Origin: Macrophomina tecta
Taxonomy: Eukaryota; Ascomycota; Dothideomycetes; Botryosphaeriales; Botryosphaeriaceae
Assembly: GCA_024180945.1 (NCBI GenBank)
Contig: JAKSGN010000040.1
Location: forward strand, 1 to 33,070
Direction of reading: 5' to 3'
Length of the DNA: 33,070 nucleotides
Part shown: positions 18,321 to 28,775 of the stretch, piece after piece
How positions within the stretch are numbered: position 1 is the stretch's first letter
Layout: each line of letters begins with the position of its first letter
Position numbers and translations under genes: made by a program
The notes under the pieces: generated by a model
What the model was told of the DNA's origin: nothing
Database searches by the model: none
Seen by the model: the letters and a program-made list of their open reading frames with translations, nothing else

Positions 18321-21139
18321 GTACATGACATGGAAACTGCCTTTGCCTTTTCCCGACCTCCAAATGTGCCGGTGCGTATACAGTAAGACTTGCGGGAACG
18401 CTCTCGGAACCGGTGCGCTATTTTTGGAAGAGCCCCCGCTCCGGCATATTCTTCTCGCCGTCTATCAGTCAGACCAAACCACGCTTTGCATTGACCCGGG
18501 TTTTCTCGCTAGTTAATGCCTTGAAAAGGCTATGCGAGCTCGCTTGGTCCTTTGCTCCAATCCACCCTAGCTTGTACTCAGGCACCTAATGACAGGCATG
18601 TCACGGACACCGAAACTTTCTATTCGACCTACCAGGTGTTACAAAGTGAACACACCGGCCATGTTTTCCCCGAAGTTGCCAATGTATGCTTTAACGGGCC
18701 GCCCCTTAACGGCCCGCCCAATAGTTGGCTGTGCACCTCTCAATCCAAGGCTCTCCCTTCGGCCACGGATCCTGACCTAATTTTGCCATCTCCTGTGGCT
18801 TCACCCCTGTCTAGCCGAGTACAACGCAATGTCGTTTCATCCGGGTAGCAGTGAGGAGATGAAGTGCTTGTTTTGGCATCCATCACGTCAAAGCGCCCGG
18901 CTGAGCCCTTCAAGTGCTGATAGACCCTACACCTCGAGGATCATAAAAATTTAGAATAACGCTGGCCACAGGAATAGCTTGGTCAAGTGCTAAGCACATA
19001 TGCCTCAAAGAAAGGCACTGCCTAGTACCTCTTATCTGGCGGACGGTTCATAATCACCCCTGCAGCTTTCCATCACTGCTCAGGAATGCAGGCCTCGGTG
19101 GATACCGGGATCCATGCTCGGCTCCTCATAAGATTGTGTTTTTCCCTCCGTCCGCCACATCACTGCAATCGTTATCTACTGTCCACACAAGATTCTACCC
19201 GCCTTTCCCACTCCAGACTCTCTATGCGGGGAAGTCTTCCGTTAAGCGCGCTCTGACCATATACCCAAGACGTATCTCTTACGAATGAGGCGCTTTCAAA
19301 TATGTTTCTTATCTCGGGGTCCGCATGCTGTAATTGCAGTGTGTCCAGCTATGTCCTCATTACCTTCACCCTACACGCCTCAGTGGTTCCAAGATGTATT
19401 ATTCGGCACACCAGATATAAACGCTCCGTTACTTCAGCTATCCGCTTTGATGAGAATCCTGCCTCAGGCGGAAACTGTCTGTGTTAGCGATGAGTGTTCA
19501 GCAGAAGGTCTGTGGACACCGTCGTCTTTATATCAACCCAATCCTTCGAGCTCCAGATGTCCAATTGGAGGCCTGCCCAGCAACCCCTTGCCTGACATGG
19601 CCAACAGCAAAGCTTACAACCGGCAAACGCCCACTCTTCGGCATTTCTCGCTCAGGGTGAGTCAAAATCAGCCTCTTCACTCCCCTGCCGAAGTGATACT
19701 CTCTCAGCCATCCAGCGGGCCAACAGTTGTGTACTTGCGAACCTTTCGCCGATGAGCATGAGGCCCTCATTCGGCCATAGCATCTGTATCGATTACACTG
19801 AATTTTGCCCCCTGGAAGCAACAAGGGTGCATTTGCGCTGGCTGTAGGCCTGGTCTCGAGTTTAACTAGTTTTGGAATAGAATACCCTATCGAGTACCTC
19901 TTACATCCAGAGCCGAGCCAGCGCCCGAAAGTCAGGATGGTGTGGCTGCCCACGCATGCCGTAGTGGTGTAGCTCTCTGCAATGCCACACCAAAATTCCC
20001 TGGCCCGACTGCATAGACGAATGGAAGCTCTTAGAACCATCTACATAGGATGAGGTAAATCATCATGATGCGAAGCTCCATAAAGACAACATCGACTTTG
20101 GTAGATACTGGAGACTCTTCTGCGAGTACGAGATATCCGTCGAGCTCTGGCGGACCTAAGGCCGCATCTCATGTTACAGTGGCGGCCGTGACAGATTGGA
20201 GGGAGTTGCTGTCACCGGCAATATTCATGATATTTTCGCAGAGTACATGAAGATTTTCGGCACCACTCGTAAGCACGAAAGGCTGGGAGACAAGCGGAAA
20301 AACGGCGAAAATCATCTAGCAGTAAAGCGAATAATATACGCTTTCTCATAGACGCTTCCGTATATTGCTTATATTTAGGTAACCTAGTAGTATTAATCTT
20401 ACTCGCGAACCCTTGTAAAGTAGAACGTTTAAGCTGTCGTTGACAAAACAATCTATCTGTGACCATTATACATTGGCGTTTAGTCAAGCGTCAGCGGTAC
20501 AACTCTCTCAGGAAAATGCGACTCATAAGCTGAAAAATGCCCGAATAACAGTCGCTTCGTCGTATTGTCTGCCCACGAACGCTATTCCATAAGGAGGTTT
20601 ATTCTACCGTGTCTAACAGGCACTGTTCCAACCAAGCAACGCCTAGCCACATCAAGACGCAACGGACCACCTTCTGTCGGAACAAGCAAGACATCCAGAT
20701 CATACTCCCTGAAAAGGTAATAGATGCCTTCTTCTTTGAGCTGTTGCTGGTTCTACTTAGCATCTCAGTATTTTCCAGAAGGCATCCGTAAAACTAAGCT
20801 GATCAGCAGCTACTAAGGTCGCCTGCCAGCAATAGCCGGGAGGGGATATTCAAGCTTCGTGTGAGCGTTGTTAAAGGTGATGACGTCGCCGAGTATGTGA
20901 AGAGTTGGTGCATTCGTCCATTACATTGTCAAAGTTGTGCCATGTCCTTCCTAACATCTTATTCTATCTGGCATCAGCGGGCAGGACAAGGACTGGAAAA
21001 CTTTGACCTATAGATGACTATTGTTCCATTACTTTTTCTCGCAGTACCACCCACAAAACTACACTTCCACTTCCCTGCCTTTGGAAGCACCACCTGATCA
21101 ATGATAGTAGCATCGGGAGATCGCATCTTCTTAAAATTA
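18321..21139. other. Gene-poor interval
   Basis: No gene is supported over 2.8 kb. Overlapping frames on opposite strands at 19285-19755 and 19528-20040 (about 156 and 170 codons) have no motif and cannot both be genes. A near-duplicated segment at 18692-18720 (TTTAACGGGCCGCCCC followed by TTAACGGCCCGCCC) is the only local repeat noticed. The proximal part includes the 3' UTR of the methyltransferase gene. Confidence 0.5.
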
Positions 21140-21900
21140 GCCATCAGCCCAGCGGCGAGGGCACTTCTGTACCCCTGGGAAGCCTGATTCCGGAAGGGAT
21201 TTCTGGATATGCCGATTCGCAGGTCCTAGAATCCATTCTGCTTGAGAAACTTGTGTAATTCTGGTGTCGAAATGGGCCTGCCGCTTCCAAATAGGCATCC
21301 ATGAAATCATGGATAGCCATGATCTCGAACAATACCGGAATATCCCAACACGACTCACCCTTGACCACGGTCATATCATTCGAGATGGAAATCGGAACGA
21401 CACCAGTCCGGCCGATGATTCTAGTTCACGGACGTAAGCCGAAAAGCGCGCCACGGCTAGCTGGATGACGACACCTCTGTCAGCGTCAGGTCCAAGAGCT
21501 GCGGCTGCAAACTCGGCAGAGAGGGCGACAACAGAACCCACCAAAGGCGCGCGCGGACTGGCATTGCACACCTCTGTCACCCCTCGCGCAAGTAACAGAG
21601 CCGCAAACACCTGTACACTGGCTCGCTACTCAGACAAACGCATAGATCGGGGCTCTCAAGTTTACTTTATCCAGGTTAGCTATTCCCATGATAATGGCAT
21701 CAGCAACACGATGACTGCTAGTCACGAATACATCCTCTTTGGCCTGAGATTTTAACAAGGCGTAGGGAGGCTGTGAAGGGGCAAACCAACCTCCAGTTGT
21801 CACGGACGTCTGCCTGAGCTTGAAAGCAGCCAATGAATTGAGTGTAGTCTCGTGGGACACGACAAAAACGAGCTCCGGCCAAACTGTTATTTATGGGCTG
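21140..21900 (-). pseudogene. Frameshifted coding-like remnant, family not recognised
   Basis: The minus strand has three consecutive coding-like frames that together would read as one protein but need two frame changes. First is about 21895-21640 (PELVFVVSHETTLNSLAAFK ... SSHRVADAIIMGIANLDKV). Second is about 21612-21371 (VFAALLLARGVTEVC ... LGPDADRGVVIQLAVARFSA). Third is 21374-21144 (TVVKGESCWDIPVLFEIMAI ... HDFMDAYLEAAGPFRHQ). The joints near 21630 and 21372 have no usable intron, and the region between frames 1 and 2 is too short to be spliced. Composition is alanine/valine-rich and protein-like, unlike the surrounding spacer. I do not recognise the family; the upstream end is lost in stops. 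Confidence 0.35.
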
Positions 21901-23986
21901 ACCGGGTCATCTCTAGCCCGGCTTTGGATGAATTGCGTACATCGAGCACGCCTGGTGGATTAAGTAGTCAAAAAATCAAGGTCAATCGCGATGTTGCCCG
22001 ATCTGCTGTCAATAATGGTTTCTTTTAACAACGCTTACTGATGACTGTAAAACGCTTGCCAACACTTACAATTGATTTGCGGATGGTCAGGACCTCGATG
22101 CTTTGGGAGCAGCTAATTCAGTACTTTTAAGGCTCCATTTGCTCTACGCTGCGGTCTGCCTGCCAGAGCCTGTTTTTTCCACTCAGCCTGAAGTAAAGGA
22201 TATGTACCCTCTATTTGTGGATTCCGCACAAAGCATTGCCATGACCCCATGTGAACTGTAATCAAACTTGCACGTCGCGCAAGGACTGAACATACTCGCA
22301 TGGCTGGAGCTCAAGTGCGACAGCGATACTTTCAGGCTGGATATTCGCCTCTATGACTGGTGTAACGGGGTTGACCGTACCCACTGCGTCACGCCAATGC
22401 AGGCATACTTTGAGGGCAAAAGAAGTACTGGAATGAGCCCAATTGAGGATTCATTTTGGCGTGATCAGATAATATACCAGTCCGTGACAACGGGCACGAT
22501 GACAGTGCATCAGCGCCTAAACGTTCAGGAAGAACCACCTCAAGCTGCCTGCACCGCCGATTCGGGACAATCCTCTGGAAGGCTTGAGAGGGCACGCACT
22601 TTCTGGTCGTTCTTATCAACCACCACGCGGCAGCAGTTCTGGGTTAGAGCGCCATTCCTCCAATAACCACCCCTCAGACATAACCACCATTGAAGATGCA
22701 TGCCTCGACCGCCTCTGCCAGTAAAGGATGCCGTCCTCCGGAATGCGCGCTTCGCGTTGAGCCAGTCCTACGGCTCGGCTGACGCACGTTTGAGAGCCTC
22801 GTCCTCTCCAACAAGCCCGTCGCCTTTTCTCCTTCCAGGTCTCGTGCCGCGTCAGTCTGCCTCACCGGCCGTTCCGCCGCTCCTTGACGCAGTCCACCTT
22901 CATCACCGCTCTCCACGCCCTGGAACCGGTGGCTTCCGCCACCACCGACCTGCTGGCCCGCTTCCGTGCCCAGCAAACTGTCCGGAACGTGCCGCCCTTC
23001 AGGGTTCGTCACGTGCTCTGAGCGGTCACGGCGTTACTCTTACGGGCCACTTCATTGTTGTCGCGGACTAGTAGGCCGAAGCACCGGCGAAACTCGGGGC
23101 TGTCGGCACGCTTGCAGGTTTGCCGTTAATTCATTGAAGAGTGCGGGCAAATGTGGCCACAAAGGAGCAAGTGCGCCGTGCGTGTGTGCAAGAGCTTGCG
23201 AGCAGGTGGAATGTAGTTTGGGCACTGCCAACGAGGTGGAGCGGCGTGGTGGCCCACTGGACTGACTCTTCAAAGTTTGCTACTAGTGGGGATGGGGATG
23301 GGGATGATGATGATAATGATGATGGCTCGGGAGAGTTAGGGACCATGCTGCTTGGTGAGAGCAGGTCTTAGGTGCTGTGATGATGTTGAGGCAAACACAA
23401 TGCATGCATATATATATGCAAGTCCGGCTTGGTTGCGTTCCGTTTCTTCCGGTGAGTCCCAAGTCGCACACGCGACGGAAGCTCAACCGCATCAGCATTC
23501 TCTATACCTTGGGCTTATTTTGAGTGAACAGAGAATAGGGAAAACGGTGGAGGCCATCAAATACAGAATGGACAGCTGTCTGAATAATGTTGACGCCATC
23601 TAGCGCGGAGCACCGAATAGCATCAGACGGCCCAAAGTCAGCCACAAGACACGCACGACGCGTATGAAATTTCTACATCGGATTCCTGGAACCCTTTTCT
23701 CAACTGACCGAGCAGCAACAAGAGTAGAGTCGAATCTCGGTATATGACGAACATCAACGATATCGCTGGATAGCGGCTCGAATTTAGGGGTTCATGTTTT
23801 CCCTTCACCACACCAAAAAGACCGTACTCAACTTACCTAAGAACACGAAGCCCAGCTTGCTTATGGCGACTAACAACTCCATCTAACAATTTCAAGCTCT
23901 CCAGGCTCCGGAGAACCCTTTGAAGCTCGCCCGGAAGCCTGCTATCGCATCATAAACAGAAACGGGCGATCGACCATCCAACAGCT
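21901..23986. other. Gene-poor interval with a possible second remnant
   Basis: Nothing can be called as an intact gene. Around 22700-23020 on the plus strand, coding-like phrases appear in successive frames (NARFALSQSYGSADAR, then SLVLSNKPVAFSPSRSR, then TFITALHALEPVASATTDLL), which suggests another broken gene. A GGGGAT/GAT microsatellite lies at about 23287-23324. The frame 22268-22666 has no recognised motif. Confidence 0.35.
23287..23324. repeat. GGGGAT / GAT simple repeat
   Basis: Three GGGGAT units pass into five GAT-like units with one AAT interruption. Ordinary microsatellite; no coding role seen. Confidence 0.8.
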
Positions 23987-24087
23987 GGCCGGTTGGCTCA
24001 ATGGTAGAGCATTCGCCTCCTAGTGACATCGCAAAACAGCTCTGTCTCCTAAGCGAAAGGTTGTGGGTTCGAGTCCCATGCTGGTCG
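23987..24087 (+). tRNA. trnR-CCU: tRNA-Arg(CCU) with a 29-nt intron
   Basis: The full cloverleaf can be drawn: acceptor stem GGCCGGT with GCTGGTC (three G-U pairs), D arm GCTC/GAGC, anticodon stem TTCGC/GCGAA, variable AGGTT, T arm GTGGG/CCCAT with loop TTCGAGT, discriminator G at 24087. The seven-base anticodon loop after splicing is CTCCTAA, giving anticodon CCU (Arg, AGG codon). The intron is placed after position 37, at 24023-24051, the standard eukaryotic site. The hexamer CTCCTA occurs both at the end of the 5' half and at the end of the intron, so the boundary can be slid without changing the mature tRNA. The internal A and B boxes are normal. No encoded CCA. T4 and T8 runs downstream (24137-24140, 24158-24165) can stop RNA polymerase III. 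Confidence 0.92.
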
Positions 24088-24104
24088 TCCAGTAGTGCTG
24101 ATGC

Positions 24105-24127
24105 ATTGAACAGTATAAGTGTTCAAT
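24105..24127 (+). terminator. Hairpin and T-runs behind the tRNA gene
   Basis: ATTGAACA (24105-24112) and TGTTCAAT (24120-24127) form a perfect 8-bp stem with a 7-nt loop, followed by TTTT at about 24137 and eight T at 24158-24165. T-runs are what RNA polymerase III needs; the hairpin itself may be incidental. Confidence 0.45.
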
Positions 24128-25672
24128 ATATGTTCCTTTTGTCGTTGTTTTGCAGACTTTTTTTTCTTGTTGGCTGGTGGTCTCGGTCTTACCGCGGAGT
24201 GTAGGGCGCCGATCGGAAAACCAAATATCCGTGCGTTGATGCTCTCCCTTTTTTGCTTGCCGGGTAATACGTAAATCGAGGGATCGAAGTCAACTGTGGA
24301 ATATGAAGGCTAATCTGGAGTGTTCATCTCTTTGGCGAAAGATGCCAGAGTAAGGAGGCAGACCGTCGAAGCACATACCGGTGTTGGCGGTTAATCATCT
24401 GCGCGAGGCCACCACTTCCTCCCCACTCACCCATCGCTTCACCAGTTGGACGCCTTCTGTTTCAAAGCCGTTGTCTTCAAGGCCCCGAGAATTGACCGGT
24501 GACGGTTGACGATCATGGTCCACGCAGAAAACGGGAGTAAAAGCGGACCCTCGAAACGTAGGGCTCGTCTCCGCGTTCACATCCAGATCCGGGAACGTAG
24601 TGAGTAGTACTGCTACGCCGCAGAAACCCCGGAATCTTCATGGTGTATGACTTTCCATCCGTGGAGATTGAAGAGGCCTTGGCAAGCTGGATCTTGCGCC
24701 TGGATGCTGAAGAAGGGAGGGCATACCGTTGCAGGTGTTCGGGGCCTTTTCAGACGGAAAGGTTGTTGTACTTGCGTTAAGTCGTTCCTATGAATAGCAG
24801 TTCCTGTGGCCTTGTTTATACTTACGCGCGCAAACATACTTCACATGAATCGTAACCTCCTCCGTCTGCTCTCCTGGCGCAAGGCGGCGAACGTCCAGGC
24901 CGAGACGCAACATTTCACGCCAGTGAGCACACGCCGTGTCTCAGCAGATCGTGCGCACGCGCGGAAAGCGGGAGGATCGGGGAAGCTTGGGAAGGAGGGC
25001 GAAAACTCCATCTACGGGGTGGGGCGATGCGCGTGGCATCTCTTCAGGAAGTGCCGTGTCGGACAGTAAGCTATTTTGGGGTTGGCAGGCAATCGTCAAC
25101 AATGGCCCTGCGGCGCGGCGCGGCTGTCGCGTTGCGTCGCACCCGTCGTCATCGGGTGCGGACGAGGACAGGACGTGGCGCGGCGTTGAGACGGGTCGGG
25201 AAGAGCCCTTTTTGAAGGCAGCGATTCATGTTCGATGCATGTGTCGGTGTCAGCAGTGGGCATGTTCAGTAGGCCGAGTGTTGCGGTGAAGAGGATGAGA
25301 GTCGTTTGGACTATCTAGTCACTTGGATCGCACAGCAGGCATGAGACGGACGAGCCCCTGTGATGCAAGTGAGTTTTTGGCTGTTTCCGGATCGGCGGCT
25401 CGGCGTTTAGGGGGCATGAGCGGGCGAGGTGGGAAGAGGAATGCGCAGCGGAGATCAGTTACAGCCGAATCCCCGGGCGGAAAGGGTTGCTGCTGCGCTG
25501 CGGATGATGATTGCAATTACAGAACGGTAGCTGAGGTTTACTTCGGGCAAATCATGGTCTGATGAAGGAGGGTGAAGAAGAGCGTCATGCTGTCAGTGCT
25601 CTGCTTCCATCAGATTGCTGGCTTGCGTATCAGCTTGATAGGCGACAACTCCGGGCGGGTATCACAGTTCTT

Positions 25673-25698
25673 TTTATTTTTATTTTTATTTTTTTTAA
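25673..25698. repeat. TTTTTA simple repeat
   Basis: Three TTTTTA-like units followed by an eight-T run. Low-complexity DNA without evident function. Confidence 0.75.
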
Positions 25699-26662
25699 TT
25701 CCCTTGCGACCCCTAGTTTCTGGCCGCTGCGGGAACGTCGCCTCGCGCCGGAGCGGGGACCGCCCAAGCAATTGGCTGAAGCAGTGGTTGAGAATGCAGC
25801 ACAAGAAAGCATTTACTAATGGCAACCGCTCGTAGGCCTGTACTCAGCGAAAGCGCCGGGAGGGCTGGATGCTTAAGTTGCTTAACAGGCGTGAGCTCCG
25901 CCGCTTCTTCAGAGAACATTCCGGAGTGGCGCTTACTTGGCTCTCCATCAGCCATTGCCACGGAGCGGGGAATTCCAGGGCAGCGGAATTGCTCGTGAAT
26001 GCAAGAAGGAAAATTCTTTATGGCGTGTCCCACTCCCACAAAAAGCCGGTGGCTTGAATGCGGATGGACGATTAAGCCTCGTGGCGCAGGGCTGGCCCCG
26101 GGACGGATGGCTCGACAGCATCTGGACGGGCGCAGCGGAACGAGGTGACATGCATCCGCTCGAGGCTGGGCAGTTGCAGAGTGTGCGAGCAAGCGGACGA
26201 GGCCACGGGAGGGCTGATTGGCTGGGCGAGCGTTGATGTAGAGTGAGGTCAAGAGCGCTTGCCGACGATAGCACGCACATATCTGCTGGAGGGCGACGCA
26301 GCTTCGGGTTCTGGCGAAAAAGGCAGTTCGAGTGGCTTGGAGCATGGCCAGGGACAGCGTCCGTCTCGTTCCACGCAGCTGCCCGCCAACACAGTGCGGC
26401 GGTGGTGTTCAGATGGGACGCTCCCGCTCCGTCTCCCGCCGCGATGCTTGATCAGCAGGGCATCCCTTGCGCGCCAATCGCTTCACCGCACCCGAGCCGG
26501 GGGCGGCATTGGTGCGTCTTATCGCGCGGTGGAGAATGCGGCCGCCAGCGTGGAGGGGGTGTGGAGGGCGGCGAGGAGCAGCGGCTGGGCTGGTGGCGGC
26601 GGCAGGAGGCACCGGTCACACGCAACGGGCAGCCGGGGCGAGCAGCAGCGCGGAGCAGCGGC

Positions 26663-26693
26663 GGTGGTGGTCGTGGTGGTCGTGGTGGTGGAG
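26663..26693. repeat. GGTGGTCGT simple repeat
   Basis: Imperfect tandem units of GGT and CGT, purine-rich on the plus strand, about 410 bp upstream of the gene at 27105. Its main effect on reading is to create spurious glycine/valine-rich frames. Confidence 0.75.
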
Positions 26694-27104
26694 GCGGCGT
26701 TGGGCGCGGCAGTCAAGAGCGTGGGCGGGCGAGACACTGACTCGCGTGGGCCGCCGGCTGCTCGAGCGCGCCCTGAGCCCTGGCCACCGGCTTACGCACC
26801 CTTCACGCCTCCACCTCACTCCGCCCGGGGGGCCTGCAAAGCGCACCCACTGCCCTCCCCAATCGGGCCAGCCCGCCAGCTCCTCAAGTATTGTAGCCAG
26901 CCTCAGGTCCGCTGCTGCTACTTCATCTACCTGCCAGCTACCTGCTGCATCCCCCGCTGCCTGCGCCGGCCGTTGGCTCCTCTAATTGCTCCCCTCCCAC
27001 CGCTGCACGACCGGCTGCCGACAACGCACGCGTCGGCTCAGGCCGCCTAGCCCTCCCATCCCATTAATCCCCCTCCCTCGCCCTCCCACCCTGCATCCCA
27101 AACC

Positions 27105-28775
27105 ATGGCCTCCTCGTCCTCATCCCGCCAGCGCTCCTACGACTCGCTGGCCAGCTCCGCCTCGATGCAGTCCGACTCGTCTGCCAAGCGCATCCGCCTG
27201 GAGCCTGCGCGTTTCGACGACGACGAGGCTCACGGTACGTACCCGCCGGACACGAACGACCGCCTGCCCCCCCGCCCTGTCGTGACGTCTGGACGGCCTG
27301 CCCTGTGCCACTCCTCCACACCACGACCTCCCCGTCCCAACTGGCCCCGATCAATTCTCTTTTTTTTTTTTTTTTTTCTACCCTCACATCTCTTGGCACC
27401 GCTCTCCCGACATTTTCTTCATCGCGTGAAAGCCTGCTGACCGCCGTCAGTGCTAACATGCCACACGCTGGAGCACAGCATGCGTCTGGCCCCGGAGCAC
27501 GACGAGGCCCGTCTGCAGGAGATCGAGCAGGAGGAAGACGAAGAGCTGCAGGCCAGCAGCGTGCGCTACGTGGCCAGCAACACCAACCCCGGCCCAGCAG
27601 AGGAAGCACGGCCACAAGAGCCGCTCCAGATCGAACGCATCCAGCCACGTGACAAGTCGCGCGAGGAGTACGTCAATGCCCTGAAGCTGGGCTACAACCA
27701 GCTTATCGACGTGCTGCTGCGCGACATCCAAAAGGCGTGTGACGCCCTCGTGGGCTCCAAGTACGCCTCGGTGCGGAAAATCTGCTACGACATCCTGGCC
27801 AGCACCGAAAACTGCGTCCTGCACGCCCTGCTCGACGGCAACCTGGCCTGGGATGCCGAGCACGATGTGCAGACCGGCGCCGCCCTCGACCGGCTGAGGG
27901 CCCAGGCCGCAAACCAACCTTGCATCTACCAGCGCGTCCTAGTCGACGAGCTGAACCAGTCCCCCTCTCCTGCCGAGCTTTTCGACGTGATCGAGGGCCT
28001 GAGGCGGTACGCCCGCACGGGCGAGTGGGATCTTGCCGTCAAGGTGGACACGTACAAGCGGCCGGACGCCTGGAACGAGACGCTGTCCAAGGCCGGCCGC
28101 CGCAAGTACCTGGCCGCGTTGTCGAGTGCGTACGGCCCGCCCAGCGAGGCTCGGCTGGCGGAGCTGGAGCTGTTCTGCCAGAAGCTGCACGCCCGGCTCG
28201 ACAAGATCCCGACGGCGGACTGGCAGGAGCCGCTGCGCTTCCCGCTCGTCGACGTGGCCTACACGGTCAACTACGAGGCGCGGCTGGCCGCCAACGAGCA
28301 GCACACGGCCGCGCGCGACTCGCTGATGAACCTGGTCGAGGCCATGTGCGCAACGCTGTTCCCGCAGCGCCAGTACCGCGCCAAGCAGTTCCCCATCTAC
28401 CTCATCTTCGAGGCGCAGCAGGCCGTCATGGCGGACCTGGTGCTGGGCCAGCTGTCGCAGGCGCTGCTGGCCACCGGCGGCGGCTGCGCGTACTGGGCGA
28501 CGGACCTGCTGCACGGGTCGGCGATGGCGGTCGACGACAAGAACTGGGCGCGCTACGAGAAGTGGGCGGTCGACCACTCGCCGTACGTGGCCAACTGCCG
28601 CGCCGACTCGCCGCGGCAGAGCGAGGAACTCGAGCGCATCAAGCGCACCATCGAGACCAAGAAGCGCGAGATGTTCGAGCTCAAGAAGGAGTACAACGAG
28701 GGCCAGCTGCAAATGCGCCTGGCCGCCCGCGACATCACCAGGCGTGTCGCGAGGTGCAATCGGTACACCTTCTGA
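27105..28775 (+). CDS. Conserved-looking hypothetical protein, serine-rich start and C-terminal coiled coil
   Basis: Predicted 484 residues in two exons, 27105-27234 and 27451-28775. The 216-bp intron has a GTACGT donor, a T19 tract, a CTGAC branch site and a GTCAG acceptor (joint DDDEAH|VLTCHTLEHSMRLAPEH). An alternative with a GTACCC donor (27239) and the CACAG acceptor before 27479 also keeps frame, so residues 43-54 are uncertain. The N-terminus is serine-rich with a small basic patch (SAKRIRLE) and an acidic run; another acidic segment (EIEQEEDEELQ) precedes the folded region. Residues from about 115 are helical and fully coding-like. A charged segment near the C-terminus (SEELERIKRTIETKKREMFE) should form a coiled coil. 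No known domain is recognised. Nuclear location is suggested only by the basic patch. High third-position GC marks it as a real, well-used gene. Confidence 0.83.

Larger units (their letters stand above)
24166..27104. other. Gene-free interval, becoming very GC-rich to the right
   Basis: I see no supportable gene over 2.9 kb. The part to about 24.9 kb has average composition. A TTTTTA repeat lies at about 25673-25698. From about 25.9 kb the sequence is very GC-rich with long spurious frames on both strands, including a GGT/CGT repeat at 26663-26693. The last few hundred bases must contain the promoter and pyrimidine-rich leader of the gene at 27105. Confidence 0.5.

Noticed and set aside
19285..20040. 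Overlapping frames of about 156 and 170 codons on opposite strands
   Set aside because: They cannot both be genes and neither shows a domain, an intron or coding-like composition.
25713..26345. 210-codon minus-strand frame
   Set aside because: No recognisable motif, alanine/arginine/proline/serine-rich, in very GC-rich DNA; no start context or intron logic.
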